DNA from: Meandrina meandrites
Taxonomy: Eukaryota > Cnidaria > Anthozoa > Scleractinia > Meandrinidae
Assembly (NCBI GenBank): GCA_963693305.1
Contig: OY855905.1
Span: forward strand, 32,892,750 to 32,956,749
Length of the DNA: 64,000 nt
Direction of reading: 5' to 3'
In this document: positions 45,937 through 55,659 of the stretch, piece after piece
Layout of the letters: every line of letters starts with the position of its first letter
How positions within the stretch are numbered: position 1 is the first letter of the stretch
Translations under genes and position numbers: made by a program
Notes under the pieces: model-generated
The model's database searches: none
Seen by the model: the letters and a program-made list of their open reading frames with translations, nothing else
Told to the model about the DNA's origin: nothing

Positions 45937-48123
45937 CTGTAAACTGACTAACTGCTTGTCCATTGCGCGTCACTTGTATCATACACTATTTTTCTTTTAG
46001 TTTGACTTATCGTGAAGTTCTGTTATATCACAACGCACTTTCAAAACCTCAATGTGACCTTGAGAATTTCACGCGCGAGATATAAGCGGGATTTCAACGT
46101 GTTTGTGTCTGTATTTGAATTCTTATATATTTTTTGGATGTCTTCGTTAATCTTTCAGCTGGGCTCACTTACTTGCAACAAGTCAACTTTACCCCACATT
46201 TGTTGTGGTTATTTTGTATATTTTTAGTAAATTATGAAGACCATTACGTGTCATTCGCTCAATTAACAATGTGACGACTTAGGATTTTATTTATAAACCC
46301 ATCTGTTGATAGGTCTTGATTAACGCACGCGATTCATATGTACCCTGTACTTCACCGGCTGTTCGACTCATAAACGATTGTTTCAGAAGCTGTACGGGCC
46401 GTAGAAGACGTTCAATGCCTTTCACGGGTCATATCAGTTCGAGAGTATTGGACATGGACGAGGTGAAAAGCGGCCCTCGTGTTCTATTTCTAATTTTGTT
46501 AGTCTAAGCAGGAATTTTATAAGGGAAATTCCCAGCCAGCTGATAATCACGGAAACATCGTCATTTAGTCCGTTATATACAGTACTTGCTATACTGGCGT
46601 CTTTTCTTCGCTTGTAAAAGTGGGCTTGTGGAAATAAACTTGCTTTTTGTATCCTTACAAATCGTTGTCGTGCCTGTAGTCTTTTTAAATCTGTTTAAAA
46701 TATCACGCATGCTTATCCGGCAAAATGTTGCGACTCTCTGACTCCCCTCTTCCTCATACTTTCGCTCATCTTGACAGTTTTTAAACAATCAAGCAAAATA
46801 GTCATGTTCTCAAAGAGACCTTTGATTTTGCTGTTCGTTTGTTTGTTTGTTTGTTATGCATGTCTTCTTGTATACAGCAACGAACCTCTTGATTGTACTA
46901 CGTCCAAAATGACTTCTTCACGTGCACGGCAACCATGAACCAAGAATTTGATTTCTGTTTGGGTACACGGCCGAGAAACGTGCGGTTGGTTTGAACATGG
47001 TAGAGAAAGCTTCCGTTTGACTAAGAGCCGTTGAAAAGGATAGTCTGTTTAATAAGAGGCTGGTGAGTTTCTAAAGACTGTTGTTTCTCAAGAATAACAC
47101 TTGTCTTTTCTGATAACCATTGATGACTAAAGACCGACCAGAAGAAAAAAAATTCTGAATTTACTGTGTCAAACGAATGTGTGTTTGTTGTTTGCCCGTG
47201 TGCATGTTTCTCTTTTAATATTGGTGTATATGTATATGGATATTTTTTCGTTTGTTTTGGGGTATGGTAATGTATGATAACGATAATAATGTATGATGAT
47301 GAACCAAGGATAAAACTGAACCACAACTTATATGTCTTAATCATTTTTAATTGTTTTGCTATTTATCACTACCTGAAATCTTAACAATTTTAAATAGAAA
47401 TCCTGTAAGGTGAATGTATTTTCTTGTATTATCATTTCGTAACCAAAAAGAAAAGAGTCAAATAATTATCGCTTAACTGTTCAAATTCCAATAAATACAT
47501 TATATTAAGAGTTCGTACAGATATGGAACAATCTAGTGTATAAAAGTTTTTCTGTTATCGTTCCTTTTAACCCGAACCGTATTACAAATAAGTAATCGTG
47601 CGCGTTGTCGCACAGAAACTTATATTTAAAAATAAACTAACACCAGATGGTCCAAAAAGATGTGTTGACGAGTCTCCATTTGCGACTGCCAGAAATTATT
47701 TCTTGTACTCTGTTTCACAGCAACCTGCTTTTTAAAACATTATTAATGTACTCGACTTTGAACTTGTATCCGTTTTTTTCAAAATGTTTCAAATAATCAC
47801 TTTAATACTGATTGCAGTTTCCTCATGGCCGTCATATTGTGTAAAGAAGGAGTTTTACAGCTTATAAAAGCTGAACAAATCATTTTCCATTTTCATGTCA
47901 TTTTGAATACGATCTTAGACGAAAGTTTCCATATACTAATTGAAAAGTCTTCTATGTACGTCACAATGAAATGTTTACGTTTTCCGAAGCTCCAAGATTT
48001 CCCGCTTCGATTTTTGTACGCTTCGATTCTTTTGTGTACACCTTGGAGAGCGGCGTCGTAAAAATTTTTGAAGTTTCGATTCATACCGGCGCGGGATTTC
48101 TTTTCGTGACTGCTCAGCTCAGC
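45937..48123. other. Intergenic stretch downstream of P450 gene B
   Basis: AT-rich. The 3' UTR of P450 gene B may end near AATAAA at 46633-46638. No exon or structured repeat stands out. Confidence 0.45.
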
Positions 48124-48321
48124 TCAGCTCATCTCTGCTCGCCGTTGCTGCAGTTTCGTGAAGTATTCCAACTCTGCTTCTTGGTATCCGCAACATCTAA
48201 GCCAAAAAGCGCGTATTCTTGTATACGGACAAACAACAGCAAACATCAAACACAGAACGAACAATCCCACAAATCCCATGCATCCAGCAAGAAAATACAG
48301 CGGAACCTCACGTGAACCCAT
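48124..48321 (-). CDS. Small single-pass membrane protein, 65 aa
   Basis: Intronless, ATG start. Residues about 8-31 are hydrophobic (YFLAGCMGFVGLFVLCLMFA), preceded by MGSREVP. An Arg-rich juxtamembrane segment with a CC pair at 43-44 follows, then a Glu/Gln/Arg-rich tail. The N-terminal MGSRE could suit myristoylation but is not diagnostic. No family recognised. Layout resembles the small frames at 22747, 26778 and 51416. Confidence 0.45.
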   Translation of the reverse strand: MGSREVPLYFLAGCMGFVGLFVLCLMFAVVCPYTRIRAFWLRCCGYQEAELEYFTKLQQRRAEMS

Positions 48322-49331
48322 TTTTAACTGCCAAGAAAAAACTGGTTGAAAATTGTATTGCGAGATCGAGGAAAACAGTCAATAATATAATTACGAACGA
48401 TGGGCTCAATATAAGATCTTTGTTGGATATTCTGTCTTGTACGCTTGTTTGCCTCCCTCTGAAATGAACCAAAAATCGACTTTATCAGTATATGTATAAC
48501 AGAAAACAAAAAAATCAATCAAATAAAGAAACGCTATTTAGAAATTACTGGATAAACTCACTTTGTGAATTTGACAAGAAAGACCGACTTCGATTTATTT
48601 CGCGCTTTTCTCCTCCTTCTTGCAAGCTGCTTGCTGTGTTTACGAAAAATTCACTAATATATTTTACGCCATCAAGTAAACTTCAGTCTTGTTTACCGGG
48701 AGCAGCTGAATTGACATTTCTTGGGATAAACGTCACTTTAGCTTAAGCCTTCTGAAGATCATTCGACAGAAAGGAATCTCAAGTAATTAACGCAGAATTT
48801 ACCGTAGCCCTTAACAACTACCTCTCAATTATGTCGAGAAGAATGGAAAACCGCACACACGTCATAAAAGTCATAATATTTGACGTCAAAAAAGCACTCG
48901 GCCAAGAAGGTCTTGTCAAAAAGCAGTCATTGTGAAAAAGTCGTGATTAAAAAAACTGATAATCTCAGGTTTTTGTTTTCAGTTGTCAAGCAACGCTACC
49001 TATTTCAATTCAGTTCCTTTTTGTAGTTTTTCTTTGTCAATTAAGCAAAACTAGTTTTATTATATTTGTAGTGTTACTTATGTCACGTCTCCTTTGCAAA
49101 ATTAGTCGCTAATTGCTAGACGTAAATTGTCTGTTACGCATGACAGCAGGGTTTTCTTTTATTACAATTTTTAAGGTACCCTGATATATTGCCTGCTAAT
49201 AGTTGAATTTAGTTTTACTTCGGCGGTGATGTGGAAAACGTGTTACGATCGAATACAATCGATAACGAATTACAGGGTTTTTACATCAAATTACTTAACG
49301 TAGCTTAGCTTTGCAAACAACTTTGAAAATA

Positions 49332-49758
49332 CAGCTATTTCGAGAAAGGTTGTCGGTAAAAGCACTCAACACAAGTGCATGCGACAAGACCGAAAGGTAG
49401 TTTGGGAAGAAGTAGAGAGCTCTGCACATGATGAATACTTATGTAATATAACGACATGACAAACGTGAATTTGCACGTTTTCTTTCTCTTCAGACATGTG
49501 AACACGGGGTACTTATAGCCCCGCTGAATTTTAGAAGAATTTTCAGTTCTAAGACATGCCAGCGGTAAAAGTAAAGCTATAGATACAGGCCTATAAATTC
49601 TTCTTTTGAATGTGCAAAATTACAAACTTGTACTTTTAATTCCTCTAGGCCAATATGCAAAATTCCAGTGAATACCCAGACCACTTTCGGTCTTGTCGCG
49701 TACAATTTGGTGCTCAGTTGTTTTTTTTTTTTACCGACAACCTTTCTCGAAATAACTG
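49332..49758. mobile_element. TA-flanked MITE, copy 2
   Basis: Same termini as the copy at 5847 (CAGCTATTTCGAGAAAGGTT) with TA on each side. Subterminal GCGACAAGACCGAAAGGT is also shared. Copies about 43 kb apart confirm a mobile family. Confidence 0.75.
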
Positions 49759-50111
49759 TATATACCAATCACAAATGAAAGCCTTTTGCAGCTCAGGACA
49801 CGTGACCATTTATTGGGTGCAGCGTTTGTTTGAGCCCACGTCTCGCTCAATGCTGTGTCTTTGGGTACAACTTAGGGACCTTTCGAACCCAGGACGGGGA
49901 CGCTGACGTCAACGGTTACTTACACGTACCCGCTTTGGACTCCGTTCGCTTCGCCCTGTTGTAAGACTACCATACGAGTGATATCTTAATCGCGTTTCAC
50001 TTTCCTAGTTAAAATTAGTAAAAGAACGGTAAACTTTAAATACTTTGGACTAGTAAAAACTGCTGGCATCGAAAGAAACTGGTACCGTATTTTCTCGATT
50101 CGATGCCCGCG

Positions 50112-50185
50112 TAGCCTGCGTTGCAGACGAACTAATCCCCGGTATAGTGTCATACCGGGGATGAGTTCGTCTGCAACGCAGGCTA
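50112..50185. mobile_element. 74-bp hairpin micro-MITE
   Basis: Two 34-bp arms with one mismatch (TAGCCTGCGTTGCAGACGAA at the end) around a 6-base loop. Flanks ATGCCCGCG and ATGCCCCCA match at 7 of 9 positions, a decayed 9-bp duplication. Confidence 0.65.
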
Positions 50186-51415
50186 ATGCCCCCAGCGTTT
50201 ATTTCAAACTTGGCTTGGTGGACCCGGCGTTTATTTGACTCCAGCAGTTTATTCGAGCCTGATTTTCGTTAAGCAATGGTGTTTTTATTATTTTTGACAA
50301 AATGTATCTGGCTAATATAATACCTACAGCTTGTTATACTTTAAATGAATACCAGAGGGGCCTATTTTAAACTCCGCATCGAGAAAATACGGTAGGGCCA
50401 GAAAGCACGTGAAACTTGAACAAATTCGACCTGGGCTAATTAACGCTCGAAACGTCAGATCAAAGCGATTGAGTTAGGTTGTTAGCTCTTTCAGTCCCAA
50501 GTGTGATTAAAATCAAATTCTCCTTACAATATCAGTCAGTATTCATTGCAGGTGGTAGATTGTGTTGATTTGCCACCAAACCCCAGTAGAAAGGAGACTA
50601 CTGGCACGGCGTTATTTGTCATTTTAGGAGAATTAAAATTACAAGATGAGCATATGGTTTGTCAGTTGATTATATTCTGATGGTTCCTTTACAGTTAATT
50701 ACCGTGGTGTCCGAGTACAGGGCTTCATCGTACACATGTTCAATACAAGCTCCTCTATTGCCTGTATTCAAAACTCCTGTAGTTTCACAAACAAAGCGTA
50801 TTCTTGAATGTAAACTCTTTTGTCATCTTTGCTCGTCTACAAACAGATCCGTAAAGCTTTCGCATTGTGTTGTTGGCATCTTGGTGCTGGTTTAGAGGCT
50901 TTTGCTGTCGTCTTGTTGATTATAAAGCCACTGCGCAAAAAGCCAAATATTCGGGCCCGAATTCGCCCGAATGTTGTAATGTTCTGACGTATTCGATGAC
51001 GCCTGACTCGAAGTACACCCGGAATATCCTATAAGAATCCGGCCTATTTTTCCGAATTCAACTTGAATACTCCTGAATGACTCGAAGTGTTCGAAAACGT
51101 ATACGACCAACATTTTGTTAGATAAATGTTTCTTTAGGTTTTCCTCGAACATAACCAAGAGAATGTACTTTGTTTTTTGTTGTACGAATGTACCCAACTA
51201 CCAATATAACTCTCCTCTGTTATCGACGAAATGCAGACTAATTCATTGATTATGCTGGCCAGTTAAAAACACTTTAAAGGCAAATATGACTAGCAGTGGA
51301 CTTTCGTTCTTGGACTTCCAAACCATTAAATCAATCGGAGTTCAAGATTTTTTGAAATGGAAACGAAAAACCCCAGAATATAAAACTCAGCTTACAACTA
51401 AACGAACTTTGATTA

Positions 51416-51757
51416 TCAACTTCTCGCGTAAATTTTATCGGGCTGGCTAATTTCCGACTCATTTCCATCCATAATTTCTAAAGAACAGTTTGTGATTTCT
51501 CTATTTTGTTCTGAATTTCCATGGCCAGTCACTGTGTCCTTTCTGGAAGGCCAGGGCACCTCACGCCGGCTTAGTAACTTCGATTTGTAACCATCCCTTG
51601 GCATCACTATGGTGAAAACGCTTGCTTCAGCGCATGGGTTTCTTGTCATCTCGTCGCGATTTCGGCCGAATTCACAGAAGAAAAGTATCAATAGCAGTAA
51701 ATAAACCATGAATAACACCAAGCAGTATGCAATGGACGCCGAGCCGATCTCTGTCAT
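51416..51757 (-). CDS. Single-pass membrane protein, 113 aa
   Basis: Intronless, ATG start. MTEIGSAS precedes a hydrophobic segment at about 9-29 (IAYCLVLFMVYLLLLILFFC). The tail of about 84 residues is hydrophilic: RNRDE, then MPRDGYKSKLLSRREV, then an Asn/Glu/Ser-rich acidic end. The orientation is probably N-out. No conserved domain recognised. It is divergent from the frame at 52317, starts about 560 bp apart. Confidence 0.5.
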   Translation of the reverse strand: MTEIGSASIAYCLVLFMVYLLLLILFFCEFGRNRDEMTRNPCAEASVFTIVMPRDGYKSKLLSRREVPWPSRKDTVTGHGNSEQNREITNCSLEIMDGNESEISQPDKIYARS

Positions 51758-52316
51758 TGGCGAGGGAAACTATTTTCACCTCCAAACTGGCTACGGTGTG
51801 ATTGAAGTACATGCTTGTGATAACGGCATGGCCATTTGGATAACGTAAAAAGTCAAGATCTTCTTGAATTGCAAACTATAAATATCTACGTCTCGCTTGA
51901 GGTTGATGCCTTTGCCTAATTAACATGCAAAATTATGTCGAGAGTACATTTTAGTTGAAATCTCTGGAGGTTAAACGCAGTTTGAACAAGCTTTGTTGTG
52001 TAGTGAAAAATAAGCCAATATAGACAAAGAGCTCAGAGGTGGTCACCGTGATGCCAGGCAACAGAAATAGATTCTTTAGACACCTATTGTACTGTGTTAA
52101 AAGGCTTGACAAACAATATTTAGTATTTTACGATACGACAAAGAAAGGTACTAATTGTTCATAATTTTTTGACCTTATGACGTGTAAAATTATTTTAACA
52201 GCAATTTGAAGGAAGAGTACTCGGCGTTTACTTTTGCGAGGTCAAGTCATCCTGGTCTGTTTTTATTTGGCACCATATTTGTAAAAAATTCTAGCTATTT
52301 TGGTATTGTAGAAGCG
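51758..52316. other. Spacer between divergent small membrane-protein frames
   Basis: AT-rich, with no coding sequence or strong repeat recognised; presumably 5' regions of the flanking frames. Confidence 0.4.
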
Positions 52317-52559
52317 ATGGTATCTACCAGTATGTACTCTCTTCTTACACGTTCTTTAATATTTATTCCCGTTTTAATTTTCCTTTATATGTTAGGATCA
52401 ACTTTCTGTTTTCATAAATTGAAAGGAAAAAGACGAAGGGAACTTAGGAAAGCGAGGGGGAGGAAAAAAGGAAAGGAGAGAGGTAAAAAGAAAGGGAGAG
52501 AAATGCAGAGAGAGGAGAGGGAAGCGGAGGGGATAGAGGATAGAGGAGAGAAGACGTAG
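52317..52559 (+). CDS. Possible small membrane protein with basic tail, 80 aa
   Basis: ATG start at 52317; residues about 9-31 are hydrophobic (LLTRSLIFIPVLIFLYMLGS), then an almost wholly Lys/Arg/Glu/Gly tail. The tail is encoded by purine-only GGA/AGA sequence, so it may be a simple repeat read by chance. Kept because its layout matches the neighbouring small membrane frames; confidence is low. Confidence 0.3.
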   Translation: MVSTSMYSLLTRSLIFIPVLIFLYMLGSTFCFHKLKGKRRRELRKARGRKKGKERGKKKGREMQREEREAEGIEDRGEKT

Positions 52560-53111
52560 TAATTGTCTCAGGTGTGAACAAGATATTTTCCTTTTCAGAA
52601 CAGATCGCATACTGCGCCGAATGGTTTAAAAAATATATTTTATCTGATTTGAAGTCTTATGAAATAAAAAAGGAAACAATCGCTTCCGTCTCGTTCTTTC
52701 CAAATTTTTCTAGAGTTTTCGAATCCCTGTCGTGTTTTATGGGCTAGCTTTGGCTTCTATTGTTTAAAGCTCACGGGTCACTCACGGGGTTTACCGATAT
52801 TTTTGTAGTTCTGTAGCATGGAAGCATGAAAACACGATCACAGCAAGAGAGATCGATGCTATCAGTAGTTTATTCCAGCCTTTAATAACTGAGACAATAA
52901 CTATAAATTATTAAATATAGTCTCAGCTTCGACGAATTTTTAAAGCAATTACACAACAAACGATTCCTCAAAGAAAAAGCTTTATATACTACATATGTGA
53001 TATTTTTTTTACCGAAGAAAAAGTTTAATATGTTTAGTGAAATTCAAGGTAAATGAGAGCTCGTTGCAAGCTGTTGTCAAATAAATTTTGCAATTTGATG
53101 TAAACACTGTA
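52560..53111. other. Intergenic stretch between 3' ends
   Basis: AT-rich convergent spacer with no exon or structured repeat seen. Confidence 0.4.
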
Positions 53112-53876
53112 CTAAATTTCTGGTCGCGAGGAGCTGTGTTCTTTCCCATGTTCTATTATCATAATGTCGTAATGTGGCGAAGAAATATTAAAAGCTCCTC
53201 TCTTTCCAATGTGCCTACGTCGTTCTCCGAAAGTCGACGTACCAATGTTGTTCTTCTTGTCTATTAGCTGAGGATTCTTCTCAATGCTTCTTAATCCTTG
53301 TGAAGACTTGTAATAGTTAATTAAATTTTCAGTAAATTTACTGTTCAATGCTGTTGTTGGCAAATGCATTCCGCTTTTAGTGTGCTGGCAGGGATCTTCG
53401 TTATTGTCTTGTGTGTGAATCGTTTCTGTGAAAAGACGTGGTTTATTGAACATCTTTTCTTGCGAAAAGTGATATTCACTTTGATACAGCTCTGTTGCTT
53501 TTTCTTCTCCCAATCCTGGAACATTTATTGATGGTAAAAACGCCGAAACCTTCTGGTGTATCGAGTTTTGTTTCATCTTATCAGCCTTCCATTTCGCCAT
53601 TTCGTTTCCAACCGGAGGCATTCTCAAATGTGCATAACGCTTGCTAATTTCTTTCTCTTTCTCTTTGATTTCTTTTAACCTGTTTCTGAAAACTCGATTT
53701 GTTTCCATTTCTTCTCGCCGTTGCTTCGCCATGGCGTGTCTTTGTCGTTCCTTTAGTTTAAAGGATTCATTTTTATAGCTGTCATACAACGCTTTCCGAA
53801 TTGACAAAACACTTGGATCCATATCCATCCGTCTACGATAGCTAGCCAGCAGACTGGCGAAATAGCTGTGATTCAT
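53112..53876 (-). CDS. Intronless charged, probably coiled-coil protein, 254 aa
   Basis: ATG start and no splice signals needed. Residues about 25-90 are Lys/Glu/Arg-rich and helical in character (KLKERQRHAMAKQRREEMET, then KEIKEKEKEISKRY), typical of a coiled coil. A conserved-looking LRMPPVGNEMAKWKADK follows, then a polar Ser/Asn-rich half ending SSSRPEI. No signal peptide or membrane segment, so cytosolic or cytoskeletal. It has the feel of a ciliary or axonemal accessory protein, but no named family is recognised. A retrogene is possible given the lack of introns. Confidence 0.75.
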   Translation of the reverse strand: MNHSYFASLLASYRRRMDMDPSVLSIRKALYDSYKNESFKLKERQRHAMAKQRREEMETNRVFRNRLKEIKEKEKEISKRYAHLRMPPVGNEMAKWKADKMKQNSIHQKVSAFLPSINVPGLGEEKATELYQSEYHFSQEKMFNKPRLFTETIHTQDNNEDPCQHTKSGMHLPTTALNSKFTENLINYYKSSQGLRSIEKNPQLIDKKNNIGTSTFGERRRHIGKRGAFNISSPHYDIMIIEHGKEHSSSRPEI

Positions 53877-54518
53877 TATGGAAACAATCCCTCTAATGCT
53901 TCAACTTAGAGTAGCACCCTTTAATTAAGAAATGAATAGGACTATCATGCACTAGGTGATTATATCGATTAAGACCAAAGAGAGATAACATTCGTATCCA
54001 AAATAAAACCCGCTCTTTTATACAGTAAGATAATATAATGGCAGCTATAGCTGTGAGGTATTCAACTCTCATTTTCATTAGATGATTGAACATTGAATAA
54101 CACTGTTTGTGTATGAAGCGGTCTGTTTCTGTAAATGAAGTTTATTGGACAGGACAAATAAACATTTACTGTTGGCTTTATAGGTAATGTATATGGAATA
54201 TGGATGATAACTCAAGGATGCGTGATAAGATCAATTAACATCCTGCTGTCATTGGTAAAAACTACATTTATTTGTCCATTGGTCAGGTTGACGCATTTTG
54301 AACCATTCAGAAATTGATAAAAGGTTTCCTCTGGCAGTGACAAACTTAATTTAATTATGCAGTGTATAAAGCACCTGTTCTGAAACCCTTTCAGCACTTT
54401 GCCTAAAATATTAATTACTTTGCCTATCAGACTGCCAAACATTCCCTTCACGGTACCAGTCTTTTGGTTCTGGCTGGTTCCTCCCCAGACTTTGTTTTTG
54501 CCTGCTTCGCCTACCCTG

Positions 54519-54793
54519 TGGAGGGGGACAGGGGGGCGGGATCGCGGGAGCCCGGGAGAAAAGGGGCGGGAAGCGGGAGGAGAGAGGGCGGGAAGCGGGA
54601 TTCTTAAAGTGGCAGGAACCGGGAGAAAACGAGTAAAATTTCGCAAAATTTCATTATATTTCGAAATAAATATGAGACAAAGAAGATAGAATAGCTACGG
54701 GAAGGGGCGGATGGCGGGGGAAAAAGGTACGGGAAGCGGGAGTAAAAGGTACGGGAGCCAGGAGGTTCAGACCCCCCTGTCCCCTCCACTACC
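54519..54793. repeat. GC-rich inverted repeat
   Basis: GTGGAGGGGGACAGGGGGG near 54519 returns as CCCCCCTGTCCCCTCCA near 54772. Between the arms lie repeated GGGCGGGAAGCGGGA-type words. Probably a MITE; no target duplication was confirmed. Confidence 0.55.
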
Positions 54794-55376
54794 CCCAGTC
54801 CAAGAGGTTTTGTTTTTGATTTTATACATGCCATGCATGGACATTATCATTACATGACATTATCCTGTTTCCTTATGAAGTCATGGTTTACAACTGAAGT
54901 CTCATTTCAAAACGGAGGGAAAAGAGATTTGGAAAGGACCTATGAGCCTTGTTCCGGGCTTTCGGTTAGTTGAGGAAGCAACTCGAAAAACGGCAAGGAC
55001 AAAAATAACGGGAAGGATATAGTGTGCCTCTTTTCACTCGCCGTTCTTCGTTCTCGCAAAATCCCACTTTTTGCGTTGTTTTCCAACTAACCGATAGACT
55101 ACGAGCAGTCCCTATTTATTTTCGCATTAAAGCGGAAAAACTGAACTAAACGAACACCTGGACTGCAGCTAATGTGGCTAATGACCCAGTGGATTTTGAT
55201 CTGCTTCATTTAGCAATGAAAGGTTTGGATTAAAAGTAAACCCTTTATTTTTTTACAGGGTAAGTATTTAAGGCGAGGATTATGAAAAGGGGCAGTATCA
55301 TTATTTGGTATTTGAAGTTATCAGTAAATTGCACGACGGGCTCGGCCAGGCAATCGCAAAGCTAGGAGAAAGAAAC

Positions 55377-55391
55377 ACTTCCGCCGGAAGT
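55377..55391. promoter_or_regulatory. Inverted ETS-type site pair upstream of the F-box gene
   Basis: ACTTCCGCCGGAAGT contains two opposed ETS cores (GGAA on each strand) about 270 bp before the ATG at 55660. CCGGAAGT is the best ETS/GABP consensus and is common in TATA-less housekeeping promoters. Confidence 0.4.
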
Positions 55392-55659
55392 AAAATCGAT
55401 GTTGTATGTATTAACATAATTATTGGGTTTGAATAGCAACAAATGCGGTTGCCAACCAGAACGGCAGTAGATCTTTTCGCAGTGGGAAGGTAATCGGTGG
55501 AAAATTAGCGTTCTTCGTCACATTTGTGAACGAATATGGCCTAGTTAACCAACGTATTCCCCAAGAATTGGAATTGTTGTCTAGCGAAATGGACCGGGAG
55601 AAGGATATCGAACACGAGCGGACAGCACGCACTTCGTGGAATCATCAGAATTATTAACC

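Larger units (their letters stand above)
48322..51415. other. Intergenic stretch with two MITEs
   Basis: Contains the TA-flanked MITE at 49332-49758 and the hairpin at 50112-50185. The other short frames lack support. Confidence 0.5.
53877..55659. other. Intergenic stretch with inverted repeat and F-box gene promoter
   Basis: Contains the GC-rich inverted repeat at 54519-54793 and a putative ETS site pair at 55377. The divergent gene at 53876 starts at its left edge. No further exons. Confidence 0.45.

Noticed and set aside
52206..52316. N-terminal extension of the 52317 frame
   Set aside because: It begins at TTG rather than ATG; the first ATG in frame is at 52317, directly before the hydrophobic segment.
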